A stretch of DNA of 64,000 nucleotides. It comes from Colimorpha sp045222795 (lineage in GTDB: Bacteria > Bacteroidota > Bacteroidia > Bacteroidales > P3). The stretch lies in NCBI GenBank assembly GCA_045222795.1, contig JBGUZF010000017.1, positions 15,025 through 79,024 on the forward strand. Direction: 5' to 3'. Positions 29,691 through 40,900 of the stretch are shown piece by piece (position 1 is the stretch's first letter; every line of letters begins with the position of its first letter). The position numbers and the translations under genes are program-made. Under the pieces are notes generated by a model, which did not search any database, was not told the origin of the DNA, and saw only the letters and a program-made list of their open reading frames with translations.

Positions 29691-31934
29691 CTACTTGGTC
29701 TTCACCGAGACCTGGTTCGACGGTGAGGAGTGCTGACCGCGGCCGAGCTGCAGCTGGATGTAGTAGGTACACCTGCTCTTGGCAGGGGCGTTGGCATCGA
29801 CGTAGCTGACGTCCTTGCGCGAGAAGGTGCCGATATCGCGGAACTCGCCGTCGCCGTCCTGGCGGTAGACGACTCCGTAGTAATCCTTCAATCCATCGTA
29901 CGTGTAATTCCACGTCAAGGTGGTCTTGCCCTTCTTGTACTTGGCTTTCAAGGAGATGTCCATCTTAACAAGAGGATCCTTCTCCACCCTGATAACTGCA
30001 TGGCCCGACATGCCGCTGCTGTTGGCCGAAGAGTCGCGCACCTCGATGCAATAATCCCATGGGTGGATAGAGGTGCCGGGCTTGTCGACAAAGGAGACAA
30101 TGCTGTCGGATATCACCGTATTGACAGGCATCTTGGCAATGCACTCCCAGTTGGGTGTGGGGTGGGGTTTGCGATAGATGTAGAAGTTGGCGATGTCGTC
30201 GCTGGACGAGCGATACCAATTGATTATCACACTGTCGCCCTCCTGGTGGATATCCTTGAGTACACATACGCCGGGGGGCAGCAGGTCGGGCAAAGCCACA
30301 CACAGCGTGTCGGAGGTGGCGGAGAAGTTGTGGCTGTTGTCCACAGCAATGACGTAGTAGTAGATATGATGGGTGAGGGAGTTGAGGTTTACGGTGTCAT
30401 AGAAAAAGGTGTCATAGAGATAGCCCTTTGAGCGCTCGATGAAGTCGTGGTCCTTCTGGTTTGCGAAGTACACCTTGTAGGCCAGCAGGTCTTCGTCGTG
30501 GTTGGGGTTCCAGTGGATGAATACGCTGCCGTTGGTGTCCTTGGCCACTGCAGCAAGGCCTGTCGGGGCTTCCGGGGCTATGACATCCTCAATGTTGTTG
30601 GCTACAGGGTTGGAGTAATTGGCGTTACCCGATGTATCGGTGACGAAAACACGGTAAAAGCCGCGGCCGCGTTTGCCTGCGTTTTTGTCCTCGTAGGAGG
30701 TGGCACTGGCGGGCAGCAGGTCGGACACAGCCTTCCAACGTCCCGTCATCTTTCTTGAGAACACCACTACGTAGCCTGAAATGTCGTCTGTAACGGCGGG
30801 GTTCGTCCACGTCAGTTTGCAGACTCGGTTGTCGACAGGAAAGACATTGTTAAGGATAGGGGCTTCGGGCGGTATCAAATCGGCCATACGGAAGGTTTCG
30901 GTTGTGCGGGGTTCGGGGTTGCCGCCGAAGGCGTCGAAAGCGCGCACGCGGTAGCTGTAAGTGTGGTTAATCTCCAGGGAGTCGATATACACCACCTCGT
31001 TCTTCATCCAACGTGCGACACTGTCGCCCATCACGGCTTTTACATCTGCTGTTGGCAGCATGGGCCATACAGGTGCCTGGGTGTTGAGGTTGCGCCATGC
31101 GGTGTCGGCGTCGTCGCGACGGTCGATGTAGTAGCCCGAAAGTTTGTTCTTGTCCCAGCGCACAGCCACACGGTAGGCGTCGAGCTGGGTGACGGTAATG
31201 TCGGGAATCATCTCCTCCTCCGTACGCTCGTAGGGGTAGTTGCGGAGCTGCACTTCAGGGGATTCCATGTCGGCAAAGTCGGGGGGAATGAGGCTTTGCA
31301 GTATATACTCGTAGTATTCACCCGGCTTTACGTCGCGGTCCACGAAGCGGAGGCCTATGGCCGAGGCCACCTGCGGGTCGCACTCGGCGGCCAGCATGGC
31401 CATGAAGTGGCGCTGGGTCTGCTCCTGGTACTGCTTGGCGGCCATTGAGAGGAAGTCAAGGTTGGCCTTGGAGGCCGACTCGTTGACGTTGTACTCGAAC
31501 TTGCCATAGAGGGCCTGGGCGCCGACGCCGGCGTAGAAGTTGGTGCTGTCGAAGCGCTGCATCATCTCGTCGAGGGTGAGGGGCTTGATGGGCTTGCCGC
31601 CGTTGAGGGCCACGAAGGGGATGGTGTCGCCATAGCGGTCGATGGAGTAGGCCGTGTCGGGGTCGTCGGCCGAAGCCCGGAAGAGCATCCATCCGTTGTC
31701 CTTGGAGGAAATCCAGAGGCCGGCGTCCTCGGTGGCCCAGCGCAGCACGATGCTGTCGCCGTAGGCGCGCGCGAGCAGTTTCACACTCTTCGTTTGACTG
31801 CGGGGTAGCATGGACACGGTGTCGCCGGCCTGCGCCGTAGAATCAGCAAGCACCTGTGCCGTAATGTCCATGGGCAGGAGGATAAGAAAAGCCCACAACA
31901 GTTTTCTCATATTTTTCATGAAATTATTACGCAT
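29691..31934 (-). CDS. Secreted FnIII-repeat protein, copy 1 (partner of the 3,067-residue protein)
   Basis: 747 residues from 31934; internal ATGs at 31919 or 31910 give the more compact signal peptide MRKLLWAFLILLPMDITAQ. An N-terminal domain of about 190 residues (KLLARAYGDSIVLRWATEDA ... MMQRFDSTNFYAG ... QEQTQRHFMAMLAAE) is followed by four or so FnIII-like domains (for instance PPEAPILNNVFPVDNRVCKLTW and APEAPTGLAAVAKDTNGSVFIHW). The end, YYIQLQLGRGQHSSPSNQ, has no recognisable T9SS tail. It starts 27 bp after the giant gene and is co-transcribed with it; paralogue at 41348. Function unknown; a surface adaptor or scaffold is a guess from FnIII content. Confidence 0.85.
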   Translation of the reverse strand: MRNNFMKNMRKLLWAFLILLPMDITAQVLADSTAQAGDTVSMLPRSQTKSVKLLARAYGDSIVLRWATEDAGLWISSKDNGWMLFRASADDPDTAYSIDRYGDTIPFVALNGGKPIKPLTLDEMMQRFDSTNFYAGVGAQALYGKFEYNVNESASKANLDFLSMAAKQYQEQTQRHFMAMLAAECDPQVASAIGLRFVDRDVKPGEYYEYILQSLIPPDFADMESPEVQLRNYPYERTEEEMIPDITVTQLDAYRVAVRWDKNKLSGYYIDRRDDADTAWRNLNTQAPVWPMLPTADVKAVMGDSVARWMKNEVVYIDSLEINHTYSYRVRAFDAFGGNPEPRTTETFRMADLIPPEAPILNNVFPVDNRVCKLTWTNPAVTDDISGYVVVFSRKMTGRWKAVSDLLPASATSYEDKNAGKRGRGFYRVFVTDTSGNANYSNPVANNIEDVIAPEAPTGLAAVAKDTNGSVFIHWNPNHDEDLLAYKVYFANQKDHDFIERSKGYLYDTFFYDTVNLNSLTHHIYYYVIAVDNSHNFSATSDTLCVALPDLLPPGVCVLKDIHQEGDSVIINWYRSSSDDIANFYIYRKPHPTPNWECIAKMPVNTVISDSIVSFVDKPGTSIHPWDYCIEVRDSSANSSGMSGHAVIRVEKDPLVKMDISLKAKYKKGKTTLTWNYTYDGLKDYYGVVYRQDGDGEFRDIGTFSRKDVSYVDANAPAKSRCTYYIQLQLGRGQHSSPSNQVSVKTK

Positions 31935-31961
31935 TGGTATTTTGTTTTTCGTTACACAATA

Positions 31962-34900
31962 TTAGTCGGTCTCCCATTGGTGTTGCTGGCGGTTGGATTC
32001 CTGGTCGCCACCTTTGTCGGCCCGGCGGAAGGTTAAACCGGCATAAAGCTTCAGCAACTGTTCAATTGCCGTAAGCGTAGGCTTGTAACTCCACTTAAAG
32101 CTGGATTCATACTTACTATTCGCCACAGGCTGGTTGTAGCCACCAGTACTGGCATCGTATGACATGTCGACTATCTTTCCCATCGTATTATTGAGAGCGT
32201 AGCTTCCCGCAGAGATATAATAGAAATCAATGTAGATTTCCTTATGGCAATTCCTTTTTATCTTTTCTTCATTACCGCTTACTGTTCCATTATATATGGT
32301 GTTCAACAGTCCCGGCCAACCATAAAAAGTCGCGGTAGTTTTACTGCCTGCATAATAGCCAGAATAGCCTACAAACCATTTCTCGTCAAGTTCTCCCACA
32401 CGATTGTCCAAAGTAAACAAATTACTATAGCATGTGGCCCTGTCGGCATCTATCCAATATGGCGTTGACTTGAAATGGATAATATAGTTGTTCCAGTATA
32501 CATTATACATACCTCCATGTTTCATCATTTTAGATGCAGAGATGTTCAGAGTTTTATCATACACCTTTTTGTCATAACGTGTGTATCCCTTCTCTTTGCA
32601 TCTGTCGCATAAAGCGTGGTAGACGCCATTCCAGTTCCACATCCACCAAGTCATCAGCACTCCCTTTGGAATTGTGTAGGGAATTTTTTCTGTGGCAAAT
32701 TGATTGGGTATATAGGCTACCTTGCCGTAATGCTCAAACTCCTTGACCTTGGCATTATAATTCCGTTTGTGGACATATACGCCATAGTCGAAGAGCTCTT
32801 GGAAGAAGTCGTGGTAGCGTTTGATATCGTTATGCAGCGTGGAATGGGGGTCCGTGGGAACAAGGTCGCCTGAATTGTACGAATATGATTCTTCCGGTCG
32901 ACTACCCGAGAAACCCTCCTTCCGGTAGTTCTCGTCAAAGAAGGTTATTGAGTCGTAACGCCAACAGTCCTTAAGCTTCCATCTGACGACATTGGGCACG
33001 CTGCAGAACGACGACCGCCCAGTGTTGTCCGCACTCACATAAAGGTTGTCGCCATTCTTGGTTGTCATCATGCGCATATCGAGATTCATGAAGTTGTCGT
33101 CAAGGTTCTGCGCACCGGCAACACGGACGAAACCCTCTTTGTATTGAGCGGCCATCGCCGATGCCTTGATATTGTTATTGTCCCATTTGGGATTCCATGG
33201 TTCATATTCGTACGGAGCACCCACTTTCTTCGGATGGTTACTTGGAATAGGAGTGTTCTTGACCGCGTTGTCCAAGCCGCTCATAGCCGTCGTGTATTTC
33301 TTAAACAACTGGTAGTCGTGGGGCTTGTCACTGGTACGCTCCCACGCGAACACCTGATACATGATGGGGGGCAGAACGGTTCCAGTGTGATACTGTTTTT
33401 TGTCATCAGGCTCGTATGGGGCAAAGAGATAGGCATACCTGTAGACAATCTTGTCTTTATAGTTGCCAACATCCTGTCCCTTCGACGGATTCTTGAACTC
33501 GTCGCTCTTCACCAACACCTCATATGTCGAGTATTTCTCATGCGTACGGAAATAGAGCGAATACACTACGCTGCCCGTCGACAGGTATATGGCGTATGTG
33601 TCGTTGAGCATCTTGCGGGCGAACATACGGTTGGTGTCGCCCACCGTGTCGTCGGTGGCCAGGGCGGCCATCAGCATCTGGTATTCCTGGTCGTTGTACA
33701 TGTCGTCGCTATACTTGTACGTTTTCTGTCCTTGCACGGTTCGGATTCTGAGAGAAGAGTTGGACGAGTTGTTGGGTTTCACTTCATACTTGTACCTGTT
33801 CTTCACTTCTTCCAACTTTTCGGCATAGTTCTGGCGCTTGGCCACCTCTTCCTGCATCTGCATGGCGTTGGCATACCCCGCGGCAACAGCCTTCAGGTTC
33901 TCGACAGTGAGGTTCACATCGTCGGTTTTTGCCATAAGGATTCTGAGAGCCATAGGCTTGCCCTTGAATTTGCTCGGAGTCCGGGTCAGATCGCGGGGCA
34001 ATATCACCTCCAGGCAGGGATGGACGCTTCCCATATACTGGTTTTCGCTCTTGTGGTAATCCCACCCGCATTCGTAGGTTGTGCCACCCTTGCCGCCCAC
34101 AATGAGGAACGCCTTCATGTCGCGGCCGTCATCCTCAAGATTCTCTATAAACTCCGCGTCCTGCATCAGGTAGATGAGGACCCGCTTTTCGTTGAATGCC
34201 ACAAACTCGTTGATTGGGAAATTGGGGTCGCCGTTGTATGGCCATGTAAAGATTACATTGTCGGTCAAATCGGCAGGCTGTGCCGTGGTGGTGACATAGA
34301 AGGTGGTGTCCTGCGCCCAGTATTTGGCATACGACTTCCCACGGTCGGTGTACAGCGGGTTGCGCCAACGGCGTTGATTGGGCCACCATTTTTTGTTTTC
34401 CCCGTAGTGCATATACTGGTTGAACCCAGTTACATAACCTTGGTCACCAAGGTCAAAGCAGGTATCCTTCTTCACCTGGGCGTCTGTGAGGTCGTTCTCT
34501 TCGCCACTTCTGCGGTATTCAAAGGCTCGACCCTTCAACTTGATCTTTATCTCTGACTGGCCAGGCAGGCCGCCCGACGTCCATTCAAAGTTCTGCATGT
34601 TGGTCTCCATGGGGTTGGGCGAATACTTTAGCGGCATGTTCACCCACGTTCCGTCAGCAATATCGGTAAAGCCCTTGTTACCACTGGTCCTGTTCGTTTC
34701 GCCACCTCTGTCATCTACCATGCCAGTTTTCTTCTTTTTACCAATCAGTGTTGTCGACATCTGGCTAGTGATTTTTTTACCGATTTTATTATAGGAGGCA
34801 TCACACTCGTCGGCGCAAATGATGAAGCGGAACTTGCGCGTCGTGGTGCCGTCGCCATACTTCTGATCGGCGCAGAGGTACACATCCTCGTTCCACGGCA

Positions 34901-37900
34901 GGTTGGAGGTGATGGTTCCCGAGGTATAGGGAGACACCCTGCAGCCGTCTTTCTTCGAGTCCGCCAAGGTGTTGTAGGCCGGGGTGACATTCTGGAACAG
35001 CTTGACGTTGGCCAGCGGGTCGGTGTTGCCCGGCACGCAGACATTACCCACCTTGAAGTCGACGCTGGTGTTGATCTTCACCAAGCCGCCAAGACAGGTG
35101 GCCTTGAAGGCCAGCAGACCGTAGGCCCAAGTGGGCTTGGGGCCACCAGCCTGCAGCACGGCGGCCATCGTGGACGAGGCCATGGAGAGATGGCCCTTCC
35201 AGAAACCCAGGTCGAGACCTATACCCACTTCACCGTCGAAGTAGGCGTAGGCCTGTCCCATGCCGTAGAATCCGTTCTTTCCTATTTCGGAGTAGCCACC
35301 GCAACTGGCACCATTGGTGGCCAGCAGGGCTATGTCGACACCAAGCCTGATATCGGCCTTGAGGTACAGGAACATATTTACCTCGAGATTGGCGGCAAAA
35401 GAGGCTCCGAAGGCAAAGCCACCAGCCGACGGCATTTTGAGATTGTTGCGCGAATTGCTGAACCGCTCATACTTGCTGCCGAGGGCATTCCTTATTTCGG
35501 CGTCCAACTCAGGCAAAGTATAGCCGCCCGGGAAGTAGTTGCCACACATGATATAGGCGGTAAATTCCGTCGATGCCTTGGCAATGCCTAAATCCAGACT
35601 GACGTTAACGCTAACACGTTCGTCCTTGGCGGGCTTGCCGACAGAGAAGTACCATTCCGTCTTTGACCCCCTCACGTTCGGACTATTGTTCTTGCCATAG
35701 TTGTGCATGTAGAAGTCAATGGGTATGTTGATGGTAACGCCATTCTTCCCCTTGTTATCCTTTTTACTATCTTTCTTATCATCATTTTTATTCCCTGCCT
35801 TTTCGGCTTCGGTGTCAACCACTGCAATCGATTCAGAGCTGGCGCCGCCGCTCTTGCCGTCGGAGCTGGTAAGCGGGTATCTCGACGGAGAGTCGGTACA
35901 ATCGCCTGCCTTTTCCTTGTCTGATTCGTTCTCCGACTGGCGGACCAGACCCGTCAGACCCACAGAGCCTTTCACGCATGCGGCGAATGAGAGTTCCCAT
36001 CCACCTTCATTTTCTGTATCCTCTTCATACCCGATATAAGCACCCACAGTGATGGCCGCATTGGTACCCTCTTTCTTCACTTCATCGTAGCCGGAAAGTA
36101 TCTTGGCATTGACCTGCAGGCTGATGCCGCTGAAGTGGCCGTTGCCGATACGGAAGCACAGCACGCCGCTGGCGTTCATCGTGGTGGAAGAGCCAGTCAT
36201 GGCCAAACTGATACCGGCCGTGGCCACCCACGCATCGTATTCTGGATAGAAGTGTTCACCGTCGCTGGCAACCATCGTCTCGACAAAACTCTTGGCAGCA
36301 GCCACATTGCTACTGCTTATCTTGGTATTGGACCTAAGTTTCATATTATAGGCGAAACCGCCGCCGAAACCATTGATGCTGACAGCACCCAGCGGGATTC
36401 CCGCTCCTGGGATTTCTGCCGCACCTTCGACGAACCACCAGTCGTAAGTCTCGTCCGAGCCACCCTTCTTCCTGGTACCGAAGCCTGCACCCATCGAGCA
36501 GTTGATAACATTCATAATACTGACATTGAGAGATCCTATCCAGCAGTTTCCGTACCCGACGTTTTCATCCCTGCTATGTCTCACGGCACCTCTCACATGG
36601 CCAAGGGGACCCATGTTTGCTTCGACAGCGGCCTCGTCGAACACGCCGTCGAAATCGCTTATCGCAAAGCTCTTTATGTTGACATGGCAGCCAATGCCGA
36701 ATCCCAGTGTTGCACCGATGGATTGGTCTTTGCCGATGCCGAACTTCATTTCACCCAGGAAGGTGATTCCCACATTGTAGGTGTTGCTCTTGTCGGCCAC
36801 ACTCTCAAACAGAGGCTCTACCTTTTCCAAGCTGTAAGAGAATGCGCCTATCGAACCGCTGGCGATGGCCTTGCCGCTACCCGCCTTGTCGGAACCTTCC
36901 TTCGTGTCGGGATCGGACATAGTCACCTCGCTGTCAGTATAGTCGATACCCACATACTTTTGTGGCGATGCCTTGCCCCATGTGCCGATGCTCATCTCCA
37001 AGCCGTCGAACTCGTAGGCTGTAACCTTCTCACCGCCTATCTTCACCTCCTGCGACTTGTAGTTGCGCAGGTACATGTTCTGGAACTTAATGTCAGGCAG
37101 GGAGACCGGCAGCTTGAATCCCTCGTCAAACTTGATATTTATTGTTCCGTTGAGGGTAAGATCCACCAAGGTGCTGGGATCCTGGGTATGCCCATAATAG
37201 GTGACATCGCCAGCAGCATCGTGGTCGGCAATCCATGTTTTGCCGCCGTAGTCGTGTTCTATCTTGAAATACGAGCTCTTGTCAAGATTTACAGCTGCCA
37301 TGAAGAGGTCGAGATTCATGCCTTTCTCGGGAGGCGTGATGGAGAATACCAATTTCTCCGAACCTATGGACAGATTGTACTTCGTGTCGCCGGTGAAGAA
37401 AGGTATCTTCATTTCTCCATTGATATAACCTTCCTTGAATTCGTTCTTCTGGAACTTGACACCTATATGGTCAAGGCTGAACTTCCAGCTGTAAGATTCA
37501 CTGGAGCCGAACTTCGCCAAGTTGTTGACCGAGATATCGACCGTGAAGCCGTCCTTGTCGATAATCAGGCCGCTGGCCGAGAAGTTGATGCTCTTTCCAT
37601 AGTTGGGACCCATGTTGCCACCACCGGCAGGTCCATTGCCGCCGCCGGGAGTTTTGCCCTTGTCACCACCTTGGGCACCATTGCCGCCGGCACCCTTGCC
37701 ATCACCCTGGTTGTTTCCTTGACTGGGTTGTCCTGTGGAAGGCTGTCCTGTGGAAGTTGTCTTACCATCGGTCTTGCCATCAGTCTTACCGTCGGTCTTA
37801 CCATCGGTCTTACCGTCAGACTTGTTCACGCCGGGGGTTCCGTCATGAGGAGTGGCCTCTTCGCCCGACAATTCACCAAAGGTGTTGGTGATATCCTCGG

Positions 37901-40900
37901 GGAGCACCACGGTGAACTCATCCAAATAGAAACCCTGCCATTCGCCCGAGGCCTTGGGGTCTTTCAGGTAGCCCTGCGGGAATTTCACCTCCTTGGGAGT
38001 CTCTTTCTTGCTGTGGTCGTACCACATGCCGCTGCCCGTGGGCACAAAGACGAAGTCGCCGCATTCGTCGGTGGTGAAGGGATCCATGCTCACCTTGGCA
38101 ATCCAGTCGCTCCAGGACTTGAACTTGGTGTAGAAGAACATCCTGACGGGGTGATCGCTCTTTGTAGCCTTGCCTTCCCTATACTCGACGGCCTGAAGCT
38201 TGCTGCCGGGCTGGTTCTTGGGACCGAGGTAAAGCTCGGCGTCGACGGCAATCTCCTTGAAACCATCCCCATTGAAGGTCAGGTGGCAGCCTGTGCTGAG
38301 GTCGCTGAGCTTGGTGGGACGCCTGAACGACATGGTGTAGCCGTCGCTGAGCTCCATGTCTATGTCTTGACCCAGGAAGAGGTTGACGTCGCCCACAACA
38401 TCGCTGAAGAACTTGTCGGGCTCGATACAGATGTTGGTGGCGAGGAACGGCAGGTAGAGGTTGTCCTCGTGCGATGCGAAGATGGCCACAAGGTTCATCT
38501 GCGCCGTCACCGGCGAGAAGAAGAAGTCGTTGATAGCCATCGAGAGGTTCTCCACCGAATCGCCGCCGAGCATCTTGTCGTTGACCTTAATGGGCGTGGT
38601 GATGACGCCCATCGAGCCGCCGCCATCAATCATTGCGTGCACAAACTGCTCGATTGGGTTGGCATACTGGTTCAGCTTATTGTACCAATTCTTGATTTCT
38701 TGGCCCGTACTGCCAAACTCGCCGGCTTTCTGCATGAGGAGCTGCACGCCCTTGTCGCAGTACATGTCGAAGCCGGCACCCCACTTGTTGTCGCCCATGT
38801 TGAGGTTGAAGTAGTTGTTCGAATCCTTGGTAATGGAGCGCGCCGTACCAGAGATGATTCGGTTATCCTCATTGATCTGCAGGGTGTCGAAATGCACCTT
38901 GAGTCCGACGCCGTAGCCCGCCACAGGAGTCCACTCCACATAGCCCTCGCCGCTGTAGCGGTTCTTGCTATCGGTCTTGCCGTTCTGCATGACCAGGTTG
39001 AAGCGACCCATCTTGAGCTTGGTACGGTTGTTGACCAGAGTGCTCACCTTGGGAGTGACCAGTTTCTTGCTCCACCCCGTGGTGTCCTTGGGGAAGCAGG
39101 CGTTCGTCACGTCTATGGCCGTGCTATAGTTGTTGGTGTCCTTCTTCAGGAGGAAGGAGATGGGGTGCGACCATCCGTGATTGCACATCAAGTAGCCCGA
39201 GGTGTCGGGGATAATCACCTTGACACGCGCCACATAGCGCTGATAGTCCTTGAGCGAATCGATGATATCGTGCACCAGGCGTATGTCGGCAATGGAATCC
39301 TTGTGGAACTTGGCCTGGCCTTCGATGGCGTCCTTGATGTCCATGCCCTTGCCCAGTTCGTATATGTACAGGTTATACATTGCGGTGTCCTGGTCTTTGG
39401 CGTTGAGGTTGGAGGCAGGCTTCCAGGTGAAGTAGAGATCATAGTCGTCATAGCGCCATATCTCTTCCAGGGGAGATGTCTCAAGGTAGAGATAGGTTGT
39501 GTCTTCCCAGTTGGCGGTGGAGTTACTTACGGGACTGGTAAACTGCGGAGGCAGCACACGGTCGAGTAGCGTGGAGTCGACGCCCCACTGGAACTTCATG
39601 GTCGAGAGGCAGTTGCCCGAGTCGTCATGGGTGACCTTCACGGTGTCGTATTCGGTGTCGGCCTCAATGCCGTTGACGTAGTGCTTGGTTTCGTTGATGG
39701 TGTAGTCCACGTAGCGATAGTTGTAGCTGGTGGCTACAGTGACAATATACTTCTTGCCCTGCTGCATGTACTGTTTCCAGTTGGTGTCGCCTATCGACAT
39801 CGGGTCGTTGCTGTTGTCCAGATAGTCATCGCCCACAGCCATCTTCTTGAAGGTCTTGGTGGCCAAGGGGGTGCGACTTTCTAGGTCGGACAAAGCGCCG
39901 AGGTCGTCATACAGTTTGACGGTGTATTCCACCTGGGTAAGCGTATTGCCGCGCATGGGCATCCACTTGATGTCGAAAGGTTTGATGGTGGTGCTGACAA
40001 TATGGTCGTTGTAGTTGCCCTTGAACTTCACCTGTACGCTCTTGTCCTCGGCGGGCACTATCGTCGCCTCGTCGGAGAACTTGGCGCGGACGGTGTTGTA
40101 GGTCTCCTCGTCACGGTAGGGGAAGCAGAAATAGGGTTGGCGGATGCTGGCGAGAACCTCGTCGCGACCCGAGGAGGAGGTGGTGTTCTGCTGGGCGGTG
40201 TTGCCAGACTGACCGCCACTGTCATCGACATTGTACTTGGCGGGACCCCACGAGAAGGTCTGCACCTGGCTGCGGCCCTCGTTGGCTATTTCGAGGGGAT
40301 TGTTGACATTCTTGTCGCGGGCGACCACCTGTACGGCATATACGGCGCCGCGCTCGAGGGGGACGTCGAGATTGCGCAGGGTGTCGATCTGCACATAGGT
40401 TCCCGTGGTGGTCTTGGAGAACACTACAGCCGAGTGCTCGATGGCATAATCGGGGGTCTGGCCAGGCAGGACCTTGACCATCTTAAGGGTGTAAGATAAT
40501 TTAGCCGAGGCGGCACAGTTGGTGATGACGGGCGACCAGCGGATATCTATATTGCGGGGATAAACGGTCTTTACAAGTCCTGTCTTCTTATCAACGGATT
40601 CTGTGTATGAAGTGATGGGCGTTACAATTTCGGGGGCAGAACCGCTGTAGCACACCTCAAATTGGACACATGCCCTCGACATAGGCTCACCGTCGTCGAT
40701 TACCTGTTCCTGCCAACGGTACACCTCGATGCAGAACTGATAGGTGCCCTCGGGAATGCGTATGATATTGGAGATATTCTCAGTGACGTTTGTCGTCAGA
40801 CGTCCGCTGAAATGGTCGGAGAAGTCCATGATGTTGTTCATCTGGCGGTGCTCGTAGGATCCCAGGGTCATGCGCGGACGCGTGTTGCCGTTCTCCTTGG

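Noticed and set aside
36135..39569. 1,144-codon open frame on the plus strand
   Set aside because: It lies wholly antisense to giant copy 1; the translation is low-complexity H/V/A/G/E-rich shadow text with no domain, and the minus frame has signal peptide, paralogue and promoter.
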